Assembly: GCA_017307285.1 (NCBI GenBank) | Contig: JAFKFI010000057.1 | Coordinates: 1 to 64,000 of the forward strand | DNA from: Alphaproteobacteria bacterium | Lineage (GTDB): Bacteria > Pseudomonadota > Alphaproteobacteria > Acetobacterales > Acetobacteraceae | Length of the DNA stretch: 64,000 nt | Reading direction: 5' to 3' | Part shown: in pieces, positions 32,252 to 40,854 of the stretch | Layout of the letters: every line of letters starts with the position of its first letter | How positions within the stretch are numbered: position 1 is the first letter of the stretch | The notes under the pieces: generated by a model | Seen by the model: only the letters and a program-made list of their open reading frames with translations | Told to the model about the DNA's origin: nothing | Database searches by the model: none | Translations under genes and position numbers: made by a program

Positions 32252-34234
32252 CTACAACTCCATGCCGTCATTGGGATCGAGCGAGACCTGACGCGCGATG
32301 CCTTGCACGAGACGGTTCATGCGGCTCAGCCGCGCTGTATCGTCCGGCTCGTCATCGTCGGGGTCGATCTCGAACTCGTTGTCGATCGCCGGCTTCTTCT
32401 CGATCACGGGCACCCGATTGAGCTCCGGTTGGCGTCGCTTCTCGGAGCCAATCGGGTCTTCGTCGTCCATGCTGCTCGCCGGCTCAGCCTCGGGCAAAGA
32501 CCGTGGCGGCGAGGGCCGGCCGGTCCAGTCGTTCGACTGCGAGTCATCTGCCTTCATCAAGGCTGGCGGCGGCAAGATGCGCACCTGAAATCTGGGGTCC
32601 TCGAAATAGCGCGCCTTCTTCGCACCTATGGGCGGCGTGCCGGCGACCATCACGATCTCATCAGCGGGCGGGAGCTGCATGATCTCACCGGGCGTGAGCA
32701 GGGGGCGGGCCGTCTCGGATCGCGACACCATCAGGTGACCGAGCCAAGGGCTCAGGCGGTGACCCGCGTAGTTGCGCATTGCCCGGAGCTCGGTCGCGGT
32801 GCCGAGCGCATCGCTGACCCGTTTGGCGGTTCTTTCGTCGTTGGTGGCGAACGAGACCCTCACGTGGCAATTGTCCAGGATCGAATTGTTTGGCCCGTAG
32901 GCCTTTTCGATCTGGTTGAGACTCTGTGCGATCAAGAACGCCTTCAGCCCATAGCCTGCCATGAACGCCAGCGCGCTCTCGAAGAAGTCGAGGCGACCGA
33001 GCGCAGGGAACTCATCGAGCATGAGAAGCAGCCGGTGGCGGCGCGACTTCGCATGGAGATCCTCTGTCAGGCGCCGCCCGATCTGGTTGAGGATCAGGCG
33101 GATCAGAGGCTTGGTGCGCGCAATGTCTGACGGCGGTACGACGAGATAGAGCGTCGTCGGTCGCGCTCCCCCGACGATATCGGTGATGCGCCAGTCGCAG
33201 CGGCGCGTGACCGCGGCGACGACGGGATCGCGATAGAGGCCAAGGAACGACATGGCCGTGCTCAACACGCCGCTTCGTTCATTGTCCGACTTGTTGAGGA
33301 GCTCGCGCGCCGCGCTCGCGATGACGGGGTGCGGTCCAGCCTCGCCGAGGTGTGGGGTCTTCATCATCGCGGCGAGCGTCGACTCGATCGGTCGCCGTGG
33401 GTCGGAGAGGAAGGAGGCAACGCCGGCCAGCGTCTTGTCCTCCTCGGCATAGAGCATGTGGAGGATGGCGCCGACCAGCAGCGCATGCGAGGTCTTCTCC
33501 CAATGGTTCCGCTTTTCCAATGAGCCTTCCGGATCGACCAGGATGTCGGCGATGTTCTGGACGTCCCTTACCTCCCATTCGCCGCGTCGAACTTCGAGCA
33601 GTGGATTGTAGGCGGAGGACTTCGCATTGGTCGGATCGAACAGCAGCACGCGGCCGTGCCGGGCGCGGAATCCAGAGGTGAGCTGCCAGTTCTCGCCCTT
33701 GATGTCATGGACGATGACGCTGCCCGGCCAGGTGAGCAGGGACGGAATAACCAAACCCACACCCTTGCCGGAGCGCGTTGGCGCAAAGCACAAGACATGC
33801 TCGGGTCCGTCGTGCCGGAGGTAGCCGCGGCCGAGCCTGCCGAGCACAACGCCATCGGGGCCGAGAAGCCCTGCTGCCGCCACTTCGTCGGTCTGGGCCC
33901 ATCGCGCCGAGCCGTAGGTGTCGACGTTCTTGGCTTCACGAGCCCGCCACACCGACATGGCGATCGCGACCGCGATCGCGATGAAGCCGCCCGACGCCGC
34001 GATGTAGGCGCCCTCGACGAAGATCACCGGCGCATAAGCGTCGTAAACGACCCACCACATGTAGAACGACGGGGGATAGTAGACCGGCCAGCCGAACACG
34101 ATGAACCATGGCTCGCCGAGCTGAGCCTGGAAACCCAATCGCGACGCGGTCCACTCGGTCGCGCCCCACGTCGTGGCGAGGATGATCAGGGCGACGACGA
34201 GGATCTGGCCCCAGAGGATCTTGGTTGCGGACAT
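32252..34234 (-). CDS. traG: Type IV coupling protein TraG (VirD4-like)
   Basis: A 660-residue coupling ATPase. Two N-terminal membrane segments (ILVVALIILATTWGATEW; YMWWVVYDAYAPVIFVEGAYIAASGGFIAIAVAIAM) precede Walker A FAPTRSGKGVGLVIPSL and Walker B LLLMLDEFPALGRL. HVRVSFATNDERTAKRVSDALG is also characteristic. It recruits the relaxase-DNA complex to the Trb channel. The start is ATG 34234 (MSATKILWGQ), 28 bases after the relaxase stop. Confidence 0.95.
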   Translation of the reverse strand: MSATKILWGQILVVALIILATTWGATEWTASRLGFQAQLGEPWFIVFGWPVYYPPSFYMWWVVYDAYAPVIFVEGAYIAASGGFIAIAVAIAMSVWRAREAKNVDTYGSARWAQTDEVAAAGLLGPDGVVLGRLGRGYLRHDGPEHVLCFAPTRSGKGVGLVIPSLLTWPGSVIVHDIKGENWQLTSGFRARHGRVLLFDPTNAKSSAYNPLLEVRRGEWEVRDVQNIADILVDPEGSLEKRNHWEKTSHALLVGAILHMLYAEEDKTLAGVASFLSDPRRPIESTLAAMMKTPHLGEAGPHPVIASAARELLNKSDNERSGVLSTAMSFLGLYRDPVVAAVTRRCDWRITDIVGGARPTTLYLVVPPSDIARTKPLIRLILNQIGRRLTEDLHAKSRRHRLLLMLDEFPALGRLDFFESALAFMAGYGLKAFLIAQSLNQIEKAYGPNNSILDNCHVRVSFATNDERTAKRVSDALGTATELRAMRNYAGHRLSPWLGHLMVSRSETARPLLTPGEIMQLPPADEIVMVAGTPPIGAKKARYFEDPRFQVRILPPPALMKADDSQSNDWTGRPSPPRSLPEAEPASSMDDEDPIGSEKRRQPELNRVPVIEKKPAIDNEFEIDPDDDEPDDTARLSRMNRLVQGIARQVSLDPNDGMEL

Positions 34235-34262
34235 CAGGTGCTCTCCTCGTTCAATCGCGCCG

Positions 34263-36002
34263 TCACAGGCCGATGCCCCGCTTGCGGCCGAAGCTCCAAT
34301 CGATCCCGCCGTCGCCGCGCGCGATGCCGGCGACGTGTCGTCCAAGATGCTGTTCGAGAGACGGCGACCACGGCACGAGCTGGAAGCCAAGGCCATCGTC
34401 GAGTATTGCGAACCGGCCGGAGACGAGATCGAAGCGGCGGCGATAGGTGCCGGCAACGTATTCGCCGGTGCCAGCTTTGGCGGCCGCTTGGCCGGTCTCG
34501 ACCGTCAGACGTTCGCGCAGGGCGTCGAGCTCACGACTCCTCAGTGTCTCGATCAGGTTACGGCTGAAGCTGACACCGCGGCTTTGCCGCTCGGCCAAGC
34601 CCTGACCGATAAGATGCTCCGCGCGGCGGTCGAGTGCGTCGCGAACCTCAGCGCCGAAGCCGCCCCCGCCGAGCGGGACCGGCTCGCGCGCGATGGCTTG
34701 GCGGTCGAGCCAGGTCGCCCCGTTCGCCGTGATCTGCTGCTCGAGGGGAAGGTCCGATCGGACAGCGAGCGCCACGCGTCGCCGGCCCTGGGCATCGTCG
34801 AACCAGCGCAACTCGACGATCGAACCGGGCGCGGAGTCCCCAGCGGCGTTGAAATCGGCGAGCTTGATGTGGTGGGTACGGCCATCGACGCCATCAATGA
34901 TCGCGAAGGCGCTGCCCCTCAGTTCGTCGTCGAGCCCACGCGCCAGCAAGCGTCCGACGATCGGCTCGTCCAGGCTTTCGCCGGCCAGCACATAACTCGC
35001 TGCGCCGCGTTCGATGCCGCGCTCCGCGAGGCCGTGATGTATCCGCTTGATGATGTCGCCGCGCTCACCAAGCTCCCGTAGGCTTTTCTCGGCAGAGTCC
35101 GACATGACCCATTGGCCCGGCCCAATCTGATCGGCCAGACCGAGCGTCTCCAGCTTGCGCAGACGGCCGACCTTCAGCGCATGGAATTCGTCGGGCTGGC
35201 GGTTGGCGCGCGGCGCGAGGTCGATGACGCCCGTGCGGTATGCATCGCGCGTGAGCTGACGGTCGAGGTTCGTCCAGCGCTCGGTGTTGATCTGGCGCTC
35301 CAGGGTGGTGCGGATGTCGTGGTCGGTGCGCGGGCCCAGCTCCTGGGTAATCAGGTCGCGCGCGCGGTCGCGCATACCCTCCTTGATGTAGTCGCGTGAG
35401 ATGACGAGGTTCTCGCCGTCATCGCGAACGCCACGGACGATCAGGTGGACGTGCGGGTGCTCGGTGTTCCAGTGATCGACGGCGACCCAGTCCAGCGTGG
35501 TCCCGAGATCCTTCTCCATTCGGCCGACGAGATCGCGCGTGAAGTGCTTGAGGTCGACCATCTCGATCGCGTCGTCCGGCGACACGATGAAGCGGAAGTG
35601 ATGGCGGTCGTCGGCACAACGATTAGCGAAGTCCTTCGGGTTGGCTTCGTCGGTGCCAGGACCGAAGAGCTGTGCCTTCTCCCCATCCCGGGTGACGCCC
35701 TCGCGCCGCAGGTAGCCGAGATGGGTCGCGAGCGGTGCGCCGCGCGCGCTGTGGCGGACGACACGCGCCTTCACGACGGCGCCGCGTGAGCGCGAAGTAA
35801 TAAGGCGGTTGGCCTGCACCGAGGCGCGCTGGCCACGGCCGAAGTGCGAACGATGGCCAGGGCCGATCGTCCCCTTACGGGAGACAGAGCCGCCCGCTCG
35901 CTGGGCGGCGGCGAGCGCCTGCGCAATGAAGGGTCGCGCCCGCTGTGCGCGGGTTGAGCGGATGCGGCCAGGGCGGACGCGGAAGTCGTCCTCGGCGCTC
36001 AT
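34263..36002 (-). CDS. Relaxase / mobilisation nuclease (VirD2-type with DUF3363)
   Basis: A 579-residue relaxase. HHFRFIVSPDDAIEM and DHWNTEHPHVHLIVRG (the metal-binding H-x-H) identify the MOBP/VirD2-like catalytic domain. NRLITSRSRGAVVKARVV lies upstream. The C-terminal half (SVELRWFDDAQGRRRVALAV-type region, GGGGFGAEVRDALDRR) corresponds to DUF3363. It would nick oriT and lead transferred DNA into the recipient. The start MSAEDDF at 36002 is chosen. The gene is next to a structured intergenic region that may be oriT. Confidence 0.93.
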   Translation of the reverse strand: MSAEDDFRVRPGRIRSTRAQRARPFIAQALAAAQRAGGSVSRKGTIGPGHRSHFGRGQRASVQANRLITSRSRGAVVKARVVRHSARGAPLATHLGYLRREGVTRDGEKAQLFGPGTDEANPKDFANRCADDRHHFRFIVSPDDAIEMVDLKHFTRDLVGRMEKDLGTTLDWVAVDHWNTEHPHVHLIVRGVRDDGENLVISRDYIKEGMRDRARDLITQELGPRTDHDIRTTLERQINTERWTNLDRQLTRDAYRTGVIDLAPRANRQPDEFHALKVGRLRKLETLGLADQIGPGQWVMSDSAEKSLRELGERGDIIKRIHHGLAERGIERGAASYVLAGESLDEPIVGRLLARGLDDELRGSAFAIIDGVDGRTHHIKLADFNAAGDSAPGSIVELRWFDDAQGRRRVALAVRSDLPLEQQITANGATWLDRQAIAREPVPLGGGGFGAEVRDALDRRAEHLIGQGLAERQSRGVSFSRNLIETLRSRELDALRERLTVETGQAAAKAGTGEYVAGTYRRRFDLVSGRFAILDDGLGFQLVPWSPSLEQHLGRHVAGIARGDGGIDWSFGRKRGIGL

Positions 36003-36040
36003 GGCCGTAGCCCCGCACATCGCGCCACGAGACGGAATTC

Positions 36041-36121
36041 ATTGAAAAAATGCCGAAGCCGCAGGCTGCGCCGGGATGGCGCGCCTCGCGGTTTCGGCAT
36101 GTAACCTATTGAAAAAGCACA
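36041..36121. other. Candidate oriT: inverted repeat flanked by ATTGAAAAA repeats
   Basis: ATGCCGAAGCCGC (36050-36062) and GCGGTTTCGGCAT (36088-36100) are 12-of-13 complementary. ATTGAAAAA occurs just before the left arm and again just after the right arm (about 36109-36117). The site lies in the 244-base gap between the relaxase start and the transglycosylase gene, where oriT is usually placed. No nick site could be assigned. Confidence 0.5.
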
Positions 36122-36246
36122 ACCGTCATGGCGCGCACATCGCGCCCCTTTATCCTGCCATCGTGCGGCTGTGGTTGCGCCTTCCCGCCTTACCGCACTC
36201 TTTCGTGCGCTGGGGTTCGCCACGCCGCGATCGGACAACAGGCGCG

Positions 36247-37023
36247 TCATTGCTGCGGATCCGGACGTGCCTGCGCGACGAAGAGGCTGGAGGGGCGCGG
36301 TGAAAGCGTTCCCGCGTCACGCGCACGCGGTGTCGTCGCGCTGTCACCGGGCGCACGCTGTTCTTGCGATGATCCCGCATTTGCGCCGCCGTTCGCGCGC
36401 ACGACGAACAGCGGTGCGCGTGTCCACGCGAGCGGATCGGCAATCGGAATCGGAATGCTGCTTTCCAGCGGTTCCGTCCCGATAAGGGGCGCCACTGCCG
36501 CGACAAAGGCGCGCGTTTCGGCCGGCAACGCGCGAACGCCCGCGAGGTAATCGTCGTACCGCTGGGGCCCTGCGTTGTAGGCCGCGAGGAAGCCCGGCGA
36601 TCCGTAGCGGTCGTGCATTTCGCGCAGGTACGCCGCGCCGGACAGGATGTTGTCGTGTGGATCGAAAGGATCGCGACCGAGGCCGTAGCGCGTGCGCAGC
36701 TCCGACCACGTGTCCGGCATGATCTGCATCAAGCCGATCGCGCCCTTGCGCGAGACGGCGCGCGCATCGCCGGCGCTCTCAGCGCCCATGACGGCCCGTA
36801 TCCAGGAGACGGGCACGCCGAACCGCTGCGCAGCTTCCGCGATGTAGTCGGCGATCGGGTGCGCGCGCGGCGGACGCGCGACAGGCGCGTTCTGCGCAAG
36901 CACCTCGCCGGTGAACAGTCCGGCGATCAGCAGGCCGGAAAGGAGAAGAGTGGGAAGACGCCGGGCGAGCGAGCCCCGCCCGGCCGTCTCACTCCGCCTC
37001 CGCGAAATCGAGCGGATGTGCAT
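36247..37023 (-). CDS. Lytic transglycosylase (VirB1/TraH-like)
   Basis: A 258-residue secreted muramidase: signal peptide (LPTLLLSGLLIAGLFTGEVLAQ), then AVMGAESAGDARAVSRKGAIGLMQIMPDTW with the catalytic Glu, and FLAAYNAGPQRYDDYL. It opens peptidoglycan for channel assembly. A Pro/Ser-rich C-terminus follows. ATG 37023 follows the DUF736 stop by 4 bases, so it is co-transcribed with it. Confidence 0.92.
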   Translation of the reverse strand: MHIRSISRRRSETAGRGSLARRLPTLLLSGLLIAGLFTGEVLAQNAPVARPPRAHPIADYIAEAAQRFGVPVSWIRAVMGAESAGDARAVSRKGAIGLMQIMPDTWSELRTRYGLGRDPFDPHDNILSGAAYLREMHDRYGSPGFLAAYNAGPQRYDDYLAGVRALPAETRAFVAAVAPLIGTEPLESSIPIPIADPLAWTRAPLFVVRANGGANAGSSQEQRAPGDSATTPRARDAGTLSPRPSSLFVAQARPDPQQ

Positions 37024-37027
37024 CGCG

Positions 37028-37363
37028 TCAGTCCCGCTCGGGCCGCTTCTGGGGGCGGCTCCAGTGCAGGCCCCAGACGGACTTTGCGTCACCCGACTGA
37101 AACAGATTGGCGCGGATCGGCTGGCCCAGCGTCGGGTCGTCGATCTGGACCGAGACGTAATCGCCGGCCTTCTCGCCGGTGCGCTTCCAGCCGGCGCCGA
37201 TCTCGGGACCGTTGTTGTCACCGAGATGGACGCGATAGTCCGGCGCGTTCTCGGCGTCGGAATGTTCCGCCGGAATCAGTACCATCTCGCTGTTCACTGC
37301 GAGCGTACGGACATGGCCGGTGTAACCGTTCTTGGTGCGTGTGAACTCTCCGATCTGTGGCAT
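37028..37363 (-). CDS. DUF736 family protein (first copy)
   Basis: A 111-residue protein: MPQIGEFTRTKNGYTGHVRTL, NAPDYRVHLGDNNGPEIGAGWKRTGEKAGDYVSVQIDDPTL, PIRANLF. DUF736 proteins are small and conserved on rhizobial conjugative elements, of unknown function. A second, about 40-50% similar-looking copy lies at 42586-42909. It lies between traF and the transglycosylase. Confidence 0.92.
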   Translation of the reverse strand: MPQIGEFTRTKNGYTGHVRTLAVNSEMVLIPAEHSDAENAPDYRVHLGDNNGPEIGAGWKRTGEKAGDYVSVQIDDPTLGQPIRANLFQSGDAKSVWGLHWSRPQKRPERD

Positions 37364-37407
37364 TGAAAGCTCCTGTTTGCGGTGAAGAGGATGCGTTTGG
37401 CGCGCCG

Positions 37408-37953
37408 TCACCGCGTTGCGGCGCGCCATTCGAACCGGCCGTCGCCGTCCTCGTCGGTCCACAGGGGGATTGCGCGGCCGATGATCGAGGTGGTGGCGAG
37501 TGGGCCGAAGTACCGGCCGTCCATGCTGTCGGGAGCGGCCCAGTTCATGAGGAAGACTTCACCGTCGGCGATGCGGCGGCAGCCCTGCCAGGCCGGCAGG
37601 TCGCGGCCGGCCTGGTCGCGCGCCAACGCGTCGCCCATGTCGATGCCGTCGACCGTGATATGCGCCCCGTCACGACAAACGCGTTGGCCCGGAAGGGCGG
37701 CGACGCGCTTCATCAACGGCACGCCTCGCGGCAGATAGCGGCGCTCGGCCATGAAGGAGGCGAGCGGTTCGGGTGTCGCGACGGCGACGAGGTCGGTGAC
37801 TTCGAGGTGCCGCGCCGGCGCGATCGAATAGAGGCCCAGCGGCACGCTGGCCGATGCATTCCAGATGAGCTTCGGCGCCACCGGAAGGAAGGAAAGGACG
37901 CCAACCGCCATAACGGCGAAGTACGTCGTCATGACGTAGCCGAAGCGCGTCAC
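37408..37953 (-). CDS. traF: TraF-type S26 signal peptidase
   Basis: A 181-residue membrane protease: N-terminal helix (TTYFAVMAVGVLSFLPV), Ser in NASASVPLGLY and Lys in LMKRVAALPGQ form the S26 Ser-Lys dyad, followed by GDALARDQAGRDLPAWQGCRRI and DSMDGRYFGPL. In RP4-type systems TraF matures the TrbC pilin. ATG 37953 overlaps the DUF2840 stop. Confidence 0.92.
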   Translation of the reverse strand: MTRFGYVMTTYFAVMAVGVLSFLPVAPKLIWNASASVPLGLYSIAPARHLEVTDLVAVATPEPLASFMAERRYLPRGVPLMKRVAALPGQRVCRDGAHITVDGIDMGDALARDQAGRDLPAWQGCRRIADGEVFLMNWAAPDSMDGRYFGPLATTSIIGRAIPLWTDEDGDGRFEWRAATR

Positions 37954-38459
37954 GGCTCGACGCTCCGCCGCAGAAGGATCGCCCGATGCTGTTCGACGCT
38001 GTAAGCGCGCGGTTCCTGTCCGGCCGTCAAGCGATTGTGGACGTGCCGCCAGTGATGCGGTGACACCTCGGCCGGATCGATGCCGATCGCCTCGATCGCA
38101 TCGATGATCTGGAGGACGCGCTCGACCTTCGGCCAGCCCTCCATCTTGAGCAGTATGTCGCCGCCGGGCCGCACGAACGGGAGCGTCTGAAAATGCTCGC
38201 CGGGGATGATCGCGCGCACGATATCGATGCGCGAAATGACCGTGCCGTGGCCGTTCGACGCCCAGCGCACGAGGGCGAAGATGCTGTTCGACGCGAAGCT
38301 GAGCGTCCTGCGACGCCGGTCAAGGATCTGCTCCTCCTTCTCCTTGCCGAAGCGGATCCAGTATTCGACCTTCTTCTCGATCCACGTCAGTTCGACGCGC
38401 GTCAGGCCGTCGACCGGAAGCGGCGATGGCACGACACGCAGGTGGGACGCGCTGTTCAT
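37950..38459 (-). CDS. DUF2840 family protein
   Basis: A 169-residue protein: LTRVELTWIEKKVEYWIRFGKEKEEQILDRRRRTLSFA, GTVISRIDIVRAI, VRPGGDILLKMEGWPKVERVL. This is a conserved companion of traF in alphaproteobacterial ICEs, of unknown role. It overlaps its neighbours by 4 bases on both sides, inside the parA-traF transcript. Confidence 0.9.
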   Translation of the reverse strand: MNSASHLRVVPSPLPVDGLTRVELTWIEKKVEYWIRFGKEKEEQILDRRRRTLSFASNSIFALVRWASNGHGTVISRIDIVRAIIPGEHFQTLPFVRPGGDILLKMEGWPKVERVLQIIDAIEAIGIDPAEVSPHHWRHVHNRLTAGQEPRAYSVEQHRAILLRRSVEP

Positions 38460-38710
38460 GGCAGGTCTCCTTCGGCTGGAGGAAATTCGCGGGCGAGCAG
38501 GTCGCGCAGCATGTCCGCGACGGTCAGGCCGCGCCGAAAGGCGACGACCTTGATGCGGCCGCGCAGCTCCGGCGTGATGTCGATCGTCAGCCGTGCGGTG
38601 AACGCTGCGGCGTCGCTGTTGCCGCTGGAGCGCGGCTCCGGCGCCTTGATCCAGCGTTCGGGATCGGCCGGCCGCGCGATGAAGGCGCGTTTCGAAGGGC
38701 GCTGGGTCAT
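38456..38710 (-). CDS. Ribbon-helix-helix-like partner of parA
   Basis: An 84-residue protein. The basic N-terminus (MTQRPSKRAFIARPADPERWI) precedes ARLTIDITPELRGRIKVVAFRRGLTVADMLRDLLAREFP, a ribbon-helix-helix segment. It overlaps the parA stop by 4 bases. It probably binds DNA as the ParG/ParB-type partner of the adjacent ParA or regulates the operon. Confidence 0.85.
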   Translation of the reverse strand: MTQRPSKRAFIARPADPERWIKAPEPRSSGNSDAAAFTARLTIDITPELRGRIKVVAFRRGLTVADMLRDLLAREFPPAEGDLP

Positions 38711-39344
38711 CGCGCCAACCTCCCGACCTCGGCGGCTAGGGCGGTGATCTCGCGCGCCGCCGGACTTGCCGTGTGTGCTTCCCAGACGAGACGCCCGGAT
38801 CGGGCGGCGTCGGCAAAGGCGACGCGCTGACCGATCTTGGAGGCGAGCAGCGGCGGATCGTGATCGGCGAGCGTCAGCGCCGTCTCGCGCGCGATGATGG
38901 TGCGCCCGCCGCACCGATTGAGAAGGAAGCGGGCGACGAGCTGCGGGCGATAGACGCGCGCCTCGCTCAGCAAGGCGAGCATCTCGGCCGAGCCCCAGCC
39001 GTCGAACGGCGATGGCTGCACCGGAATCAGGATGACGTCAGCCGCCAGCAGCGCCGAACGCATCAGTCCGGCGACGCGTGGTGGACCATCGATGACGATG
39101 TGATGGACATTGCGCGCGAGGTCGGGCGCCTCACGGTGGAGCGTGTCGCGCGCCAGGCCGAGGACGCCGAACAGGCGTGGAAGGCTTTCGCGTGCGCGCT
39201 GCTGCGACCAGTCAGCGCTGAGCCTTGCGGGTCGGCGTCGATGAGCGTCACACGCTGGCCGCGTCTCGCCCACTCACCCGCGAGATGGAGCGCGAGCGTG
39301 GTCTTGCCGACGCCGCCTTTTTGGTTGAGCAGCGCGACGATCAT
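38707..39344 (-). pseudogene. parA: parA (ParA-family partition ATPase) with single-base frameshift
   Basis: From ATG 39344 the protein reads [44 protein letters not shown], then loses frame near 39212-39220. The ParA remainder ([11 protein letters not shown]...[37 protein letters not shown]...) continues in another frame to 38707. Restoring one base (CTGAC to CTCGAC) would give a continuous protein of about 212 residues. The deviant Walker KGGVGKTT is intact. It is a pseudogene or a sequencing error. Confidence 0.88.
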
Positions 39345-39480
39345 GGCGCGGCTCGCTGGCGGCGGCACTCATGCACAGGTGTGGAGTGCGGGACGGACGT
39401 TAGAAAGATTCCGAAGGAATCTTGGTTAGAAGAGTTACGGCGCGCGCAATGTCTTGAATCCGCGCCTGGATTCCATGATT

Positions 39481-39547
39481 CCGGTCCCCGATAGCACGAG
39501 GTTCGGGTCCCCGATGGCACGATAGGCCCGGTCCCTGATAGCACGAG
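39481..39547. repeat. Three tandem iterons next to repA (candidate oriV)
   Basis: Three 20-base direct repeats start at 39481, 39504 and 39528 (consensus C-C/G-GGTCCC-C/T-GAT-A/G-GCACGA-G/T), spaced 23 and 24 bases. They lie between the repA stop and the parA start. Helically phased repeats beside a RepA gene are the usual layout of an iteron-controlled plasmid origin. Confidence 0.8.
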
Positions 39548-39552
39548 GCGAT

Positions 39553-40431
39553 TCACAGCTTATCCCCAGCGCGAGAGATTCCGCGCCGGCCTAGTGGAGC
39601 GAGGGCAGCGGGATCGATGGGTGCGAAGGCCAGGCGTTCGGGCGCGTCCGACGGCTGCTCGAGGGTCAGCCGGTAGCCGGGCAGCGTCTGCCGGCGAACG
39701 ATGTCGCGCAGGTCGTAGGCGAAATGCTTGAGTGGTGAGAGGCTGCCGGATTTCGCATGGAGATAGGCGACGTCGAAGCTCCAGCCGTAGTGCTGGCGAC
39801 CGCCGTGCTTGCGCACCAGGCGATACAGCCAGCGCTCCAGCCCGCCGGTCAGACGGAAGTAGGCGGGGTCGATCGTCAGCACCAACGCGTCATCAAGGAC
39901 AGCGGCAAAGAACCAGTCCGGTACGATCAGCTCGAGACCGAGCGGACGGCCGTGCGCGTCCGCACGCTCCTTCCACTCGTTGATCCAGGAGAAGCGGTGC
40001 ATCCGCCGCTCGGACGGCTGGCGGATCGAGGTCGCTACGGTGGTGGATTGCAGGCGGTCGAGCGCGGCCTTCAGACGGTCATAGTCGCGCGCACTCACCC
40101 CGCGGCCGATGAAGGAGAGAATTTCGTATGGCGTCGCCGCCATCAGGCGCGACGGCCGCAGGCCGAGGTCGCGCGCCTCGACGATCTGTGAGGCTGCCCA
40201 GATCAGCACGTCGGCGTCCCAGATTGTCGCCATGCCGTGCTCCGGGACCGCCTCGACCCGGATGACGATGGTGCCGGCCTTGAAGTCGATCGGCGCCAGC
40301 CGCTTCGACTTGGCGAGCGAGAAGAACGGATAGGCCATGAGGTCCTGCGCGTCGCGCGGCGCGAGATCGCCGGGCAGCGCCCGGAAGAGATCGAGCTGAT
40401 CACGCTCGCTATGGCGTCGCGCCCAGGACAT
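39553..40431 (-). CDS. repA: Replication initiator protein A
   Basis: A 292-residue protein: ERDQLDLFRALPGDLAPRDAQDLMAYPFFSLAKSKRLAPIDF, ATIWDADVLIWAASQI, ATPYEILSFIGRGVSARDYDRLKAALDRLQSTTVATSI, FRLTGGLERWLYRLVRKHGGRQHYGW. This matches the winged-helix RepA initiators common on alphaproteobacterial plasmids and replicating ICEs. It starts at ATG 40431, 10 bases after the HTH gene. Iterons lie just beyond its stop. Confidence 0.9.
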   Translation of the reverse strand: MSWARRHSERDQLDLFRALPGDLAPRDAQDLMAYPFFSLAKSKRLAPIDFKAGTIVIRVEAVPEHGMATIWDADVLIWAASQIVEARDLGLRPSRLMAATPYEILSFIGRGVSARDYDRLKAALDRLQSTTVATSIRQPSERRMHRFSWINEWKERADAHGRPLGLELIVPDWFFAAVLDDALVLTIDPAYFRLTGGLERWLYRLVRKHGGRQHYGWSFDVAYLHAKSGSLSPLKHFAYDLRDIVRRQTLPGYRLTLEQPSDAPERLAFAPIDPAALAPLGRRGISRAGDKL

Positions 40432-40441
40432 GCCGCGCCTC

Positions 40442-40717
40442 TCAACGGCGGCTGCGACCGGCCTGCGCCGAGGCCGAGTCGTGGCGCTTGGCCGGCAGCA
40501 CGGAGCCGCGCGGGTCGGACGTCGAGGTGACCGCGCCGCGATCGGCCCAGGCCTTGAGATCGTCGAGCGCATAGACGACGCGCCCGCCGAGCTTCCGATA
40601 GGCCGGCCCGGTGCCGTAGGTGCGATGCTTCTCCAGTGTCCGGCTGGAGAGGCCGAGGAAGTCGGCGGCCTCCGGCGTCCGCAAGTAGCGCGGCGGCAAG
40701 CCGGCGAGATTCGTCAT
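40442..40717 (-). CDS. Helix-turn-helix (AlpA-like) protein upstream of repA
   Basis: A 91-residue protein: RYLRTPEAADFLGLSSRTLEKHRTYGTGPAYRKLGGRVVYALDDLKAWADRG is a MerR/AlpA-type helix-turn-helix with its wing. A basic tail follows. It is a conserved neighbour of repA in this element class, 10 bases upstream of it, and probably regulates replication genes. Confidence 0.88.
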   Translation of the reverse strand: MTNLAGLPPRYLRTPEAADFLGLSSRTLEKHRTYGTGPAYRKLGGRVVYALDDLKAWADRGAVTSTSDPRGSVLPAKRHDSASAQAGRSRR

Positions 40718-40854
40718 GTCGCACCTCCGGGCGTTCGTTCAGGTTGCCGGCGAGTACCGGCGAGCGAAGGCCACGGTGGCGGAGGAAAGCTGCGTGGGGG
40801 GATGGCGAAGATGCGAGTGCTAAAATCGCACCCCTGCGGAATAGCGCGGCGGGA

